A DNA stretch of 64,000 bases from NCBI RefSeq assembly GCF_001831515.1, contig NZ_KV825630.1:251575-315574 (forward strand), written 5' to 3'. A program made the position numbers and the translations under genes. Source of the stretch: Corynebacterium sp. HMSC074A01 (GTDB lineage: Bacteria > Actinomycetota > Actinomycetes > Mycobacteriales > Mycobacteriaceae). Shown here piece by piece: positions 10,381 to 20,070 of this stretch; the first letter of the stretch is position 1, and each line of letters starts with the position of its first letter. Below the pieces are notes generated by a model. The model worked only from the letters and a program-made list of their open reading frames with translations. It did not search any database and was not told where the DNA came from.

Positions 10381-11702
10381 TGTGTCGCCTCCAGGTGGAT
10401 AATGTGGTCGCCGAGCGAGGCGATGAACGCCTCGTCGTGCGTAATCGACACGACGGTGACGCCGCGCTCGGTCAGCTCGCGGATGAGCCCCGCCAGCTCG
10501 ACGAAGGTGCGGTCGTCTTGGCCGAAGGTGGGCTCGTCGAAAAGCACGAGCTTCGGCGCGTTGACCAGCGCAGTCGCCACCGACAGCCGCCGCTTCTCCC
10601 CGCCGGAAAGCGTGAACGGGTTCGCGCCGACGAGGTGATCGAGGCGCAGGCGCGTGAGCAGCTCGTCAATGCGCGCTTGCGGCGCACCCGACAGCGCCAT
10701 CTCCTCGCGCACCGTCGAGGTGACGAATTGGTGCTCCGGCTCCTGGAAGACGAAGCCGATGCGCTCCGCGAGCTGCGCCGACTTCCACTTGATCGCCGGC
10801 GTCTCGAGCCCCCGCCGAATCGACTCGGAGTAGACGACCTCGCCCGCGCGCGGGGCGTCGAGGCCCGCCAGCACGTGCGCGAGCGTCGTCTTGCCCGCCC
10901 CGTTCGGGCCCGTGATCACGGTGGACGCGCCCTCCGGGATGCGCAGGTCCCGCGGCGGGCCCACGCGCGTTTGCACTCCGCGCGTCGTCAGCGCCGCAGC
11001 GTCGCCTCGCACGCCGCGCGCAGGCGGCAGTTCCGGTGCCCCGGGCAGCTTATCGACGCCCACCTCATCCACCCCACCCTCACCCAAGCGATACGCGCGC
11101 GTGGCCAGGTGCGCCCAGGGTCGCGGGCGGTGCTCCACCACGATCAGCGTGGCACCGGTTGCCGCGCACACGTGCTCCACGGCGGCGATGACCTCGTCGC
11201 GCCCGGCTGGGTCGAGGTTGGCGGTCGGCTCGTCGAGGATGAGGATGTCCGCGCCCATGGCGAGCACGCCCGCAAGCGCGAGCCTTTGCTTCTGTCCGCC
11301 GGAGAGGTGCGCAGTGTTGTGATCCAGCGGCACGTCGAGGCCCACCGCGTCGAGCGCGTACTCCACGCGCCGCCAGATCTCCTCGCGCGGCACGCCGAGG
11401 TTCTCCGCGCCGAAGGCGACGTCGTCGCCGACGCGGGTGAGGATGGTCTGCGCCTCCGGGTCCTGCATCACCATGCCGACCGTGCCGTTGACAGTGAGGC
11501 GGCCCGCGCTGTGACCGTCCTCCTCGTCACCGGCCAGGCCTGCAAGGACCGCGAGCAGCGTGGACTTCCCGGAGCCGGAGTCGCCGGTAAGGATGACGCG
11601 CTCGCCGTGCTCGATGCGCAGGTCAACGCCCGTAAACGCTGGTTTGGGGCGGGTGGCGTACTGGTAGCTTAAGCCCCGGGCTTCAATCGCGGGTGCTGCC
11701 AT
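10377..11702 (-). CDS. ECF transporter double ATPase
   Basis: A 441-residue protein with two fused ABC ATPase domains. The first has Walker A GDSGSGKST (about residues 41-49), signature LSGGQKQ and Walker B ILILDEPT. The second has Walker A GPNGAGKTT (about residue 260), signature LSGGEKRR, Walker B LVLFDEPT and the H-loop SITHDEA. It supplies both EcfA and EcfA' functions in one chain, as in YkoD. It starts directly after the S-component gene stop and overlaps the T-component gene by four bases. Confidence 0.9.
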   Translation of the reverse strand: MAAPAIEARGLSYQYATRPKPAFTGVDLRIEHGERVILTGDSGSGKSTLLAVLAGLAGDEEDGHSAGRLTVNGTVGMVMQDPEAQTILTRVGDDVAFGAENLGVPREEIWRRVEYALDAVGLDVPLDHNTAHLSGGQKQRLALAGVLAMGADILILDEPTANLDPAGRDEVIAAVEHVCAATGATLIVVEHRPRPWAHLATRAYRLGEGGVDEVGVDKLPGAPELPPARGVRGDAAALTTRGVQTRVGPPRDLRIPEGASTVITGPNGAGKTTLAHVLAGLDAPRAGEVVYSESIRRGLETPAIKWKSAQLAERIGFVFQEPEHQFVTSTVREEMALSGAPQARIDELLTRLRLDHLVGANPFTLSGGEKRRLSVATALVNAPKLVLFDEPTFGQDDRTFVELAGLIRELTERGVTVVSITHDEAFIASLGDHIIHLEATQ

Positions 11703-12314
11703 CTAGCTCGCCTCGGCGCGCAGGCGCTCGCGGCCCGCGCCGAAGCGGTCGAGCGCACCGGTCTTGGCCAGCGCCTTGACCAGGAAGTACCCGAGCACAC
11801 CTGCGAGTACCGCACCGGAGATCGAGGTGCACACGAGGTAGATCACATTGTACGACAGGCTCATCGCCAGGTTGCCGGAGGTAAACAGCTCCAGCACGAA
11901 CGCGCCCACGCCGGCACCGATGCCGGAGAGCACCGCGACGTCGAGCGAGAAGCGCTTGTACATGAAGATGAGGAAGATCAGCTCCGCGCCGATGCCCTGC
12001 GCCAGGCCCGAGTACAGCGTCTCGATCGCCCACTGGCTGCCCAGCAGCGCGGAGACGGAGGCGGCGAGCACCTCCACGAACACCGCCGCGCCCGGCTTGC
12101 GGATGATCAACCCACCCAGCACACCACCGATGAGCCAGATGCCGGTGAAGAGGCCGCCGAGGCCGGGCGTGACGGCGTCGATAGCCTTGTAGCCCGCATA
12201 CCCCACGCCATTCCACAGTACGAACAGCAGGCCGCAGGCCACGCCGAGGACGGCCGCGGTCACGATGTCAATCACGCGCCAGGAGTTAGTCCTGGAGGCA
12301 GCACGATTTGTCAT
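11703..12314 (-). CDS. ykoE: YkoE-type ECF substrate-binding component (thiamine/HMP)
   Basis: A 203-residue membrane protein with six predicted helices, matching the YkoE family of ECF S components. WNGVGYAGYKAIDAVTPG in the first third and the 'GLAQGIGAELIFLIF' helix are family-like. YkoE-type systems import thiamine or its pyrimidine precursor hydroxymethylpyrimidine. The specific ligand is inferred from the TPP riboswitch directly upstream and from the YkoE-YkoD-YkoC gene order. The ATG at 12314 is preceded by AAAGGAAGGAAT, which is also the 3' end of the riboswitch region. Confidence 0.82.
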   Translation of the reverse strand: MTNRAASRTNSWRVIDIVTAAVLGVACGLLFVLWNGVGYAGYKAIDAVTPGLGGLFTGIWLIGGVLGGLIIRKPGAAVFVEVLAASVSALLGSQWAIETLYSGLAQGIGAELIFLIFMYKRFSLDVAVLSGIGAGVGAFVLELFTSGNLAMSLSYNVIYLVCTSISGAVLAGVLGYFLVKALAKTGALDRFGAGRERLRAEAS

Positions 12315-12320
12315 TATTCC

Positions 12321-12403
12321 TTCCTTTCGCCGGTATTACCCGGATCAGGTTCGACGGTTTACCGCAAGCTGCGGATTCTCAGCCGGGCGTGCGCCCAGCT
12401 CCC
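12321..12403 (-). promoter_or_regulatory. TPP riboswitch (THI element)
   Basis: Read on the minus strand, the leader carries the conserved pyrimidine-sensing core CTGAGA about 20 bases into the element, then ACC and the pyrophosphate-sensing core GAACCTGATC followed by GGGTAATACCGGCG. These are the two most conserved segments of the thiamine pyrophosphate aptamer, in the right order and spacing. The element ends within the ribosome binding site of ykoE, so translation control by SD masking is likely. No separate terminator hairpin was seen. Confidence 0.93.
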
Positions 12404-12427
12404 GTGTTTTTCAAGGGCGCGAATAGC

Positions 12428-14131
12428 CTACCCGACGTCGATGCCGAGCTCCTCGCCGGTACCAAGCTCAATGTTGAGGCCTGGCACCGAGGCGATGAGG
12501 TTCTGCGTGTACTCGTGCTGCGGGTTGTCGAAGATGCTGTCCGCATCGCCCTGCTCCACCGCGCGGCCCTTCTCCATCACCACGATGTGGTCCGCAGTCT
12601 GGCGCACAACCGCCAGGTCGTGGGTGATGAACAGGTAAGACAGCTGGTGCTCTTCCTGCAGGTCCGTGAGCAGTTTCAGGATCTGGTTCTGCACTAACAC
12701 GTCGAGCGCGGAGACCGCCTCATCGAGCACGATCACCTCCGGGTTCAGCGCCATCGAGCGCGCAATGGCAATGCGCTGGCGCTGGCCGCCGGACAGCTCG
12801 TTCGGGTAGCGGCGCATTGCCGAGCGCGGCATCTGCACCATGTCGAGCAGCTCCGCCACGCGCGCCTCGCGCTCTTTCCGGCTGCCCACCTTGTGCAGGG
12901 TCAACGGCTCCTCGATGCAGCGGTAGATCGAATGCATCGGATCCAGCGAGCCGTAGGGGTTCTGGAAGACCACCTGCATTTTGCGCCGCATCTCGCGCAA
13001 TTCCGCGCCCTTGAGTGTGTTGACGTCCTTGCCCTCGAAGCGCACCTCGCCGCTGGTGGGCTCGAGCAGGTTGAGCACCATGTTCGCCACCGTCGACTTG
13101 CCGGAGCCGGACTCGCCAACCAGCGCAAGCGTTGTGCCGCGGTGGATGTCAAAGGAGACGTCGTCAACCGCGCGGAACATCTGCCCCTTTGACTTGCGGC
13201 CGCGCGCCTCGAACTCCTTGACCAAGTTCTTCACCTCAACGACGAGCTCACCCGCCTCGCCGGTGGTGAGCTTCTCCGAGGTCTCCAGGCCCTGCTTCTT
13301 CGCGGACTGGATGCGTGCCGACGCCAGCGAGGGCGCCGCCTTGACCAGGCGCTTCGTGTAGGGGTGCTGCGGGTTGCGCAGGATCTTCAGGCTCGGGCCC
13401 TGCTCCACGATGCGCCCGCGGTGCATCACCACGAGGTGGTCCGCGCGCTCTGCGGCGAGCCCGAGGTCGTGCGTGATGAACAGCAGGGCGGTGCCGAGCT
13501 CGTCGATAAGCGAGCGCAAGTGGTCCAGAATCTTCTTCTGCACCGTGACATCCAGCGCGGAGGTCGGCTCGTCGGCGATCAGCAACTTCGGGCGCGCGGC
13601 CAGGCCGATCGCGATCAGCGCGCGCTGGCGCATGCCGCCGGAGAACTCGTGCGGGTACTGGCGGGCGCGGCGCTCGGTGTCCGTCAGGCCGGCCTCTTCG
13701 AGCAGCTTGACGACGCGCTCGTGCCGCTTCGAGCCCTCCACCACATTATTCGCGCGCAAGGCCTCCTCGACCTGCGTGCCGATCCGCCACACCGGGTTCA
13801 AGTTACTCATCGGGTCCTGCGGCACCAGTCCGATCTGGTTGCCGCGCACCTCGCGCCACTGCTTCGCATCCAGCTTGGTCAAGTCCTCGCCCTCGAGGCG
13901 GATCTCGCCGTTGGTCACCTTGCCGGTGCCGGGGAGCAGTCCCAGCAGCGACATCGCGGCGGTGGACTTGCCGGAGCCGGATTCGCCCACAATCGCGACT
14001 GACTGGCCGGGGTAGATCGTCAGGTTGAAGTCGCGGACCGCCTCGACCACGCCCGTGGTCGAAGAGAAGGTGATTTTGAGGTCCTCGACTTCCAGCAGCG
14101 GCTGGGTGTCGTTGGAAAGTGCAGTGCTCAT
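12428..14131 (-). CDS. Fused OppDF-type peptide ABC transporter ATPase
   Basis: A 567-residue protein joining both ATPases of a dipeptide/oligopeptide importer. Domain 1 has GESGSGKST (about residue 50), [20 protein letters not shown]. Domain 2 has a second GESGSGKST (about residue 340), LSGGQRQR and [12 protein letters not shown], with the D-loop and H-loop (FITHDLAVV). Each half ends with the peptide-transporter C-terminal extension ([10 protein letters not shown] and [10 protein letters not shown]). It overlaps the oppC-like gene by four bases and is the last gene of the operon. Confidence 0.9.
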   Translation of the reverse strand: MSTALSNDTQPLLEVEDLKITFSSTTGVVEAVRDFNLTIYPGQSVAIVGESGSGKSTAAMSLLGLLPGTGKVTNGEIRLEGEDLTKLDAKQWREVRGNQIGLVPQDPMSNLNPVWRIGTQVEEALRANNVVEGSKRHERVVKLLEEAGLTDTERRARQYPHEFSGGMRQRALIAIGLAARPKLLIADEPTSALDVTVQKKILDHLRSLIDELGTALLFITHDLGLAAERADHLVVMHRGRIVEQGPSLKILRNPQHPYTKRLVKAAPSLASARIQSAKKQGLETSEKLTTGEAGELVVEVKNLVKEFEARGRKSKGQMFRAVDDVSFDIHRGTTLALVGESGSGKSTVANMVLNLLEPTSGEVRFEGKDVNTLKGAELREMRRKMQVVFQNPYGSLDPMHSIYRCIEEPLTLHKVGSRKEREARVAELLDMVQMPRSAMRRYPNELSGGQRQRIAIARSMALNPEVIVLDEAVSALDVLVQNQILKLLTDLQEEHQLSYLFITHDLAVVRQTADHIVVMEKGRAVEQGDADSIFDNPQHEYTQNLIASVPGLNIELGTGEELGIDVG

Positions 14132-15108
14132 CGCTTCCTCGCCTTCGGGTCAAGGGCGTCGCGCACGGCGTCGCCCATCATGATGAAGCTCAGCACGGTC
14201 AGTGCCAAGGCAATTGCCGGGTAGAACAGCACCATCGGCTGGGTGCGTAGCGACGCCTGCGCCGCCGAAATATCGCCACCCCAGGACACCACCGTGGTAG
14301 GCAGGCCGATGCCCAGGAAGGACAGGGTCGCCTCCGCCACGATGAACGTGCCCAGCGCCACCGTGGCGTACACGATGATCGGGGCCGCCGCGTTCGGCAG
14401 GATGTGGGAGATGATAATCCGCGGGTTGCTCGCGCCCAGCGCGCGGGCGGCGGTGACGAACTCCTCGTTCTTCACGCTCATCACCGCGCCGCGGGTGATA
14501 CGTGCGATCTGCGTCCAGCCGAACATCGACAGGGCGAAGACCACCATCCAGATGGAGCGGTGCCCCTTCATCATGGACATGACCACGATCGCGGCCAGCA
14601 CGAGCGGCACGGCGAAGAAGATGTCGGTCAGACGCGACAGCAGCGTGTCCCAGATACCGCCGTAGAAACCGGCGACCGCGCCGATGAGCGTGCCCAGCAG
14701 GGTCACGATCAGCGTGGTAAGCACGCCAACGGTCACAGAGGCGCGCGCCCCGTAGATCGTGCGCGAGTAAATATCGCAGCCCTGGCGGTCAAAGCCGAAG
14801 GGGTGGCCGGGCTCCGCGGGGTTCAGCGAGCGCGACAGCATGCACTCGCGCGGGTCGACGCTGGCGAACAGGCCAGGGAACAGCGCGATCGCCACCGCCA
14901 GCAGAATCAGGATCGCGGAGACCCAGAACAAAGGCCGGCGGCGCAGCACGTGCCACGCTTCGGTCCACTGGTTCGAGGGCGCGCGGTCGTCGGGAACCGC
15001 GTCGACTGCGCCGAGGCCGGTCTCATCGGTCTCGGCGACGAAGTATTCCTGGCCGCGCCGGGCCACAGCCCGGTTCGCGTTGGTGTCTGTGTGTGCGTTG
15101 TTATGCAT
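14128..15108 (-). CDS. Peptide ABC transporter permease (OppC/DppC-like)
   Basis: A 326-residue inner-membrane permease with a long hydrophilic N-terminus (residues 1-65), one N-terminal helix, a periplasmic loop and then the five-helix permease core. The ATPase-contact loop is EEFVTAARALGASNPRIIISHILPN (EAA motif, residues about 220-245). The ATG at 15108 overlaps the oppB-like gene by eight bases; longer starts upstream lie inside that gene. Confidence 0.88.
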   Translation of the reverse strand: MHNNAHTDTNANRAVARRGQEYFVAETDETGLGAVDAVPDDRAPSNQWTEAWHVLRRRPLFWVSAILILLAVAIALFPGLFASVDPRECMLSRSLNPAEPGHPFGFDRQGCDIYSRTIYGARASVTVGVLTTLIVTLLGTLIGAVAGFYGGIWDTLLSRLTDIFFAVPLVLAAIVVMSMMKGHRSIWMVVFALSMFGWTQIARITRGAVMSVKNEEFVTAARALGASNPRIIISHILPNAAAPIIVYATVALGTFIVAEATLSFLGIGLPTTVVSWGGDISAAQASLRTQPMVLFYPAIALALTVLSFIMMGDAVRDALDPKARKR

Positions 15109-16027
15109 AGCGGATCCTTGGGTCGAGCACGGCGTAGAGCAGATCGACAAGCAGGTTGGCCACGATATAGACAATGACCAACACGGTGGTAAAGGAGACG
15201 ACAGTGGCGGGCTCGCCCTTCAAAATCGCCTGGTAGATGGTGCCGCCGACGCCGTTGATACCGAAGATGCCCTCGGTGACGATCGCGCCGCCCATCAGCG
15301 CGCCGAGATCCGCACCGAGGAAGGTCACCACGGGGATCATGGAGTTGCGCAGCACGTGGCGGCGCAGCACAGTCCCCTCGCTTAAGCCCTTCGCGCGCGC
15401 GGTGCGGACGTAATCTTCCTGCAGGTTCTCGCTCACCGACTGCCGGGTCAGCCGGATGACGTAGGCGCACGAGAGCGCGCCCAGCACCACCGCGGGCATG
15501 AGTAGCGCCTCAAAGGTTTCGTTGCGTCCGACGGTGACCGGAAGTAGCCCCCATTTGACGCCGACAAGGTACTGCAGCACGAAGCCGATGACGAAGGACG
15601 GAATGGCGATAATGATCAGCGAGGCCACCAGGATGGTGGAGTCGAAGATGCCGCCGCGGCGGATACCGGCGATAAACCCGAAGATGATGCCGAAGATCGC
15701 CTCGAAGGCAATTGCCATGAGCGCGAGCTTGATGGTCACCGGGAAGGCGTTCGCCATTACCGACGACACGGGCTGGCCGGAAAACGTCGTACCGAAGTCG
15801 CCAACGAAAATGCCCTTGATGTAGAGCAGGTATTGGACGAGGAACGGCTTGTCCAGGTTGTATTCGGCCTCGATGCGGGCGCGGGCGGCCTCGGTCAGTC
15901 CGCGGTCACCGCCAAGTGCGGCGACCGGGTCGCCGGGCATGAGGAAAACAAGTGCGTAGAGCAGCAGCGTCGCGCCAAAGAACACGGGGATCATTTGGAG
16001 CAGTCGCCGCACGATGTATCGCTGCAT
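15101..16027 (-). CDS. Peptide ABC transporter permease (OppB/DppB-like)
   Basis: A 308-residue permease with an N-terminal helix (MIPVFFGATLLLYALVFLMPGDP), the DppB-type signature LDKPFLVQYLLYI, five more helices and the EAA loop 'DYVRTARAKGLSEGTVLRRH' at about residues 205-225. It forms the membrane channel with the OppC-like protein. It is separated from the binding-protein gene by about 100 bases that hold a stable hairpin. Confidence 0.9.
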   Translation of the reverse strand: MQRYIVRRLLQMIPVFFGATLLLYALVFLMPGDPVAALGGDRGLTEAARARIEAEYNLDKPFLVQYLLYIKGIFVGDFGTTFSGQPVSSVMANAFPVTIKLALMAIAFEAIFGIIFGFIAGIRRGGIFDSTILVASLIIIAIPSFVIGFVLQYLVGVKWGLLPVTVGRNETFEALLMPAVVLGALSCAYVIRLTRQSVSENLQEDYVRTARAKGLSEGTVLRRHVLRNSMIPVVTFLGADLGALMGGAIVTEGIFGINGVGGTIYQAILKGEPATVVSFTTVLVIVYIVANLLVDLLYAVLDPRIRYA

Positions 16028-16078
16028 TATGGTGCTTTCACGTTTGGAGCGGACGAGCTACGCCGGTTTACGGCGCAC

Positions 16079-16106
16079 AACCCCGAACCGCACGGCGGTC
16101 GGGGTT
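16079..16106 (-). terminator. Intercistronic hairpin between oppA- and oppB-like genes
   Basis: AACCCCGA (16079-16086) pairs perfectly with TCGGGGTT (16099-16106) around a loop that can extend the stem with CCG/CGG. No U-run follows, so it looks more like an attenuating or mRNA-stabilising hairpin than a full terminator. Such hairpins commonly keep binding-protein mRNA in excess over permease mRNA. Confidence 0.55.
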
Positions 16107-16132
16107 GGGATGCACAGCTCGAGAGCTAGGGG

Positions 16133-17737
16133 TTACTGCTTGGTGATCTGCGTGTAGACAGGCATCGACTTCCAGGAGAAGACGACGTTGTCTACTGTGT
16201 CCGCGGAACCGCCGTTGACGTTGGCGTACCACAGCGGGATAGCCGGCAGGTCCTCCAGCAGGATCTCCTGCGCCTGGTTGTAGGACTCAGATGCGGCGTC
16301 GATGTCGCCAGCGTTCGCCGCCTCGGACAGCAGCTTGTCGAACTCCTCGTTGGAGTAGTCGCCGTCGTTGGAGCCGGCACCGGTGCCGTACAACGGGCCA
16401 AGGAAGTTACCCAGCGACGGGTAGTCTGCCTGCCAGCCGGTGCGGAACGCGCCGTCGATGGTGCGGTTGGTCACGTCATCGCGCAGGGACTTGAAGTCCG
16501 GGTAGGCGTTGCCGGTGGCCTCGATGCCGAGGGTGTTGCGGATGGAGTTGGCCACCGCGTCGACCCAGGCCTGGTGCCCGCCGTCGGCGTTGTAGGAGAT
16601 GGTGAACTCGCCCTCGAACGGTGCGATCTCCTCGGCCTCGGCCCACAGGCGCTTGGCCTCCTCCGGGTTGTACTCCAGCACCTCTGCACCCTCCAGGCTG
16701 TCGGTGTGGCCCGGGATGACCGGCGAGGTGAAGTCGGTGGCCGGGGTGCGGGTGCCCTCGAAGATCGTGTCGGTGATCTCCTCGCGGTTGATCGCCATGG
16801 AGATCGCCTTGCGGCGCAGTTTGCCCTCCTCGCCAGAGAAGTGCGGCACGGACTCGCCGACGGTGAAGGACTGGAAGATCGCGGCCGGTTGGTTGACCGC
16901 GCGCTCGCCCAGCTCATCCTCGTAGGTGGAGAATGCCGAGTCCGGGATCGCGTCGAGCACGTCCAGGTTGCCGGCGAGCAGGTCCGCGTAGGCGGCATCC
17001 TGCTGCGCGTAGAAGACCCAGGTCACACCGTCGTTCTGCGGCTCGCGCTCGCCCGCGTACTCCTCGTTGGGCACGACGGTTGCGTCCTGGTTGTGGTTCC
17101 ACTCGACCAGCTTGTACGGGCCGTTGGAGATCGGTGCCTCGCCGTAGGCGTCGATGTCGTCGTACGCGGACGGGTGCATCGGGAAGTATGCGGAGTAGCC
17201 CAGGCGCGTCGGGAAGTCGGCCTCCGGCTGCGCGAGCTCGATGGTGAAGGTCTTATCGTCCTCCACCTTCAGGCCCTCCATCTCTTCCACGCCCTCTTCG
17301 TAGCCGAGGATCGGCTCGAAGAAGTAGGAGGACAGCAGGGAGTTGGCCACGGTGTAGTTCCACGCCTTGACGAAGTCCTCGGCGGTCACCGCCGAGCCGT
17401 CGGACCACTTCGCGTCCTTGAGCTTGACGCGGTAGGTCTTGTCGCCCTCCAGCTCGATGGACTCGGCCAGGTCATTGTGGACCTCGCCGTCAGCGTCGTA
17501 GTACACCAGGCCAGCAAAGATCTCGTCGACGATGCGGCCGCCGCCCGTCTCGTTGGTGTTGCCCGGGATCAGCGGGTTCTGCGGCTCCGAGCCGTTCGCC
17601 AGGATGACGTTGCCGATCTCCGCGCTATCGGACCCGGATGCTGCGTCCGCGCCGGAGTCAGACGAGTCGCCGCACGCAACGAGCCCAAAGGCAAGGGTTC
17701 CTGCTGCCAAAATCGCTGTGGTCTTCTTGTTCAACAC
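16133..17737 (-). CDS. Peptide ABC transporter substrate-binding lipoprotein (OppA-like)
   Basis: A 534-residue family 5 solute-binding protein. It has a lipoprotein signal peptide with lipobox LVAC (Cys22), a Ser/Asp-rich linker, and the two-lobed peptide-binding fold (YRVKLKDAKWSDGSAVTAEDFVKAW, then FPMHPSAYDD and TISYNADGGH). It captures oligopeptides or dipeptides at the outer face of the membrane and delivers them to the downstream permeases. GTG at 17737 is the start; GGAGG lies seven bases upstream. First gene of the opp operon. Confidence 0.9.
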   Translation of the reverse strand: MLNKKTTAILAAGTLAFGLVACGDSSDSGADAASGSDSAEIGNVILANGSEPQNPLIPGNTNETGGGRIVDEIFAGLVYYDADGEVHNDLAESIELEGDKTYRVKLKDAKWSDGSAVTAEDFVKAWNYTVANSLLSSYFFEPILGYEEGVEEMEGLKVEDDKTFTIELAQPEADFPTRLGYSAYFPMHPSAYDDIDAYGEAPISNGPYKLVEWNHNQDATVVPNEEYAGEREPQNDGVTWVFYAQQDAAYADLLAGNLDVLDAIPDSAFSTYEDELGERAVNQPAAIFQSFTVGESVPHFSGEEGKLRRKAISMAINREEITDTIFEGTRTPATDFTSPVIPGHTDSLEGAEVLEYNPEEAKRLWAEAEEIAPFEGEFTISYNADGGHQAWVDAVANSIRNTLGIEATGNAYPDFKSLRDDVTNRTIDGAFRTGWQADYPSLGNFLGPLYGTGAGSNDGDYSNEEFDKLLSEAANAGDIDAASESYNQAQEILLEDLPAIPLWYANVNGGSADTVDNVVFSWKSMPVYTQITKQ

Positions 17738-18017
17738 AGCGCCTCCTTAGTTGTCGCTCTTCCAAATCCACCACACCCGCTTGTGAGAAGCCACACAAGG
17801 GGCGGTTGTCTCCCATTCCATCACACTTGTCAGCCGAAAGGGAATCGTTTGGAAAGTTTTTCTTTACCTCGCGGATAATTTTCCTTAACCAAGCACACAG
17901 CGAACTGACAGCCACTTCGCTGAGACACAGCTCACGCCGCGAAAAAGGCGCGGGGCTGTCGGCTGGGGCAGCGTGGCGTCGCTAAGCTTGCACTGCCCCC
18001 AAAGGAAAGGAATCAAC
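17738..18017. other. Divergent intergenic region, oppA-like / DUF808 genes
   Basis: This 280-base gap carries the regulatory region of the opp operon on the minus strand and of the DUF808 gene on the plus strand. It is locally A+T-richer (around 17840-17890) than the flanking genes. No recognised operator or RNA was found. Confidence 0.4.
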
Positions 18018-18935
18018 ATGGCCGGTGGCCTCCTCGCACTGCTTGACGACGTCGCACTCATCGCCCGCACCGCCGCCGCCTCAACCGACGACGTGGCGAC
18101 CCTGACCGCGAAAACCTCCGCCAAGGCCGCGGGCGTGGTCATCGACGACGCGGCGGTGACCCCGCAATACGTCTCCGGTGTCACGCCCGCGCGCGAGCTG
18201 CCCATGATCTGGAAAATCACCAAGGGCTCGCTGCGCAACAAGCTGCTCATCATCCTGCCGATCGCGCTGCTGCTCAACGCGTTCGCGCCCTGGGCGCTCG
18301 TGCCGCTGCTCATGCTCGGCGGCTCCTACCTCGGCTTCGAGGGCGCCGAGAAGATCGTGCACAAGCTCACCAGCAATGCCGACGAAGAGGCCGAACGCGC
18401 CGCGAACAAGAGCCCCGAGGATGAAGACTCGCTGGTGAAATCGGCAATTACCACCGACCTCATCCTCAGCGCCGAAATCATGATCATCGCCCTCGACGAA
18501 GTCGCCGACCAGCCGGTGTGGATGGAGGCCGCCGTGCTCATCGCCGTCGGCATCTTGATCACGCTTGTGGTCTACGGCGCCGTCGCGGTCCTGGTGAAAA
18601 TCGACGACATCGGCCGCGGCATGATCGACCGTGGCCGCGCCCCTGCCGTCGGCCGCGGCCTCGTCAACGGCATGCCGTACGTGCTCAACGCCATCGGCAT
18701 CATCGGCACCATCGCCATGCTGTGGGTCGGCGGCCACCTGATCGTCCGCGGCTTCGACGAAGTCATCGGCTGGCACTTCCCCCACGAACTCGTCGTGCGC
18801 GGCACCGAACTCGTCGGCGGTGGCGCGGCCGGATGGTTCGTCGAAACTGGTATCTCGCTGCTCTTCGGGCTGGCCGTCGGCCTGCTCATCCTCGCCGTCG
18901 TGCGCGGCGTCAAGGCGCTCACCCAGCGCTCCTAG
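18018..18935 (+). CDS. DUF808 (YedI-like) inner-membrane protein
   Basis: A 305-residue protein matching DUF808. The N-terminal helix MAGGLLALLDDVALIAR and the segment IDDAAVTPQYVSG are family hallmarks, followed by IWKITKGSLRNKLLIILP. There are four or five membrane segments: about residues 80-115, 180-205, 228-250 and 280-302. Function is not established. ATG at 18018 has AAAGGAAAGG upstream and gives the canonical MAGG start. A short charged segment (EEAERAANKSPEDED) follows the first hairpin. Confidence 0.85.
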   Translation: MAGGLLALLDDVALIARTAAASTDDVATLTAKTSAKAAGVVIDDAAVTPQYVSGVTPARELPMIWKITKGSLRNKLLIILPIALLLNAFAPWALVPLLMLGGSYLGFEGAEKIVHKLTSNADEEAERAANKSPEDEDSLVKSAITTDLILSAEIMIIALDEVADQPVWMEAAVLIAVGILITLVVYGAVAVLVKIDDIGRGMIDRGRAPAVGRGLVNGMPYVLNAIGIIGTIAMLWVGGHLIVRGFDEVIGWHFPHELVVRGTELVGGGAAGWFVETGISLLFGLAVGLLILAVVRGVKALTQRS

Positions 18936-19002
18936 GGTCCTGCTGCGGGGTGCGCCTAGACTGGCACAGGACACTGGACGAGACAAGGAGGCCAGATTCG
19001 CC

Positions 19003-20070
19003 GTGGGACTCCAGCGCTACCCGCTTTCGCCCGCCATCTGGGGCGCGGGCGAGGAAATCCGGCTCACGCACGTGGTGCAGGCGGCCCTGTTCACAGACTT
19101 CTCCCCGCAGCGCGCGACACGCTTCATCGACGTCGATCTGGAAGCGAACCCCTTGAGCGGCACGTGGCGCGTGCGCTACAACGGTGCCGTCATCGGCTCC
19201 GTACCCGCCGCCGACCGCGCCCGCTTCCCCGACGTCGAACGCGTCCACCGCTCGCTTTTGCGCCCCGGCACGACCGCTTCCTTAAGTTTCAACGCGGAGA
19301 CCGGCCAGTTCGACGTCGCCGTCATCCTGCCCCCGCCCCTGCTCGCCGTCCCGCGCAACGACACCCCGGCAGGTGCCTGGGTGCTGCCGCCAGGCGACAT
19401 GCTCGTCATCGACACCTCCGCGGGGGAGTTCTCCGCCGAGGAGCTCGCGCTGCTCTCCCCCGGCCAGTGGCTCGTGGCGCTGCACCGCATCGATGACACT
19501 GTTGTCGCGCTTTACGACGGCCGCGTCCTCGGCTCCTTCAACGGCACCGACGCCGCGGACATCACCGCCGCCGTCGACGAAGCGCTGTCCATGGGCGCGC
19601 CCGAGGTGTATGCCCGCGCAGTGTTGTTGGAAGGCATGGCTGGGCTGGATGTCGGCCATCCCGAGGAGGGCATCGTACTTGTCCCGGCGCTGAGCGTGCC
19701 GGATGAGCGGCCGCGGCAGCCGTGGTCGCTGGTGGATTTCCCCGACGGCAGCTGGGCAGTAACCGTCGAGCACGATTACGTGGTCGACGACGAGGACGTG
19801 CTGCGACCGCTGCACACGGCGCGCTACGTCTCGCTCGCGGGCGGCCCGCGGCCAGAAGAGCTCGCCGCGCCGACGGAAATGTTCGGTGTCGTCGATGATG
19901 ATGCGGCGGACACAGCCGAACCCACAGAAGCGCCACTTACCGCCCTTCCTGCCAAAGATGTCAAGGGCGCAGGCGACTACCTCACCGAAACGGAGAAGGT
20001 TCGCCTGCGCCGCGCAAAGCGCGCCAAAGAAGCGTCCGGGCGTAAGGCCCACGGACGCCACCGCGCGTAA
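19003..20070 (+). CDS. Conserved hypothetical protein
   Basis: A 355-residue soluble protein that I do not recognise. The first 100 residues contain repeated short strand patterns (RFIDVDLEANPLSGTWRVRYNG). The middle part is acidic and Ala-rich, and the last 40 residues are strongly basic (RLRRAKRAKEASGRKAHGRHRA), suggesting a nucleic-acid- or membrane-contacting tail. The GTG start at 19003 was chosen for AAGGAGG 12 bases upstream; the longer open frame overlaps the DUF808 gene. The gene ends immediately next to the convergent HNH gene. Confidence 0.6.
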   Translation: MGLQRYPLSPAIWGAGEEIRLTHVVQAALFTDFSPQRATRFIDVDLEANPLSGTWRVRYNGAVIGSVPAADRARFPDVERVHRSLLRPGTTASLSFNAETGQFDVAVILPPPLLAVPRNDTPAGAWVLPPGDMLVIDTSAGEFSAEELALLSPGQWLVALHRIDDTVVALYDGRVLGSFNGTDAADITAAVDEALSMGAPEVYARAVLLEGMAGLDVGHPEEGIVLVPALSVPDERPRQPWSLVDFPDGSWAVTVEHDYVVDDEDVLRPLHTARYVSLAGGPRPEELAAPTEMFGVVDDDAADTAEPTEAPLTALPAKDVKGAGDYLTETEKVRLRRAKRAKEASGRKAHGRHRA

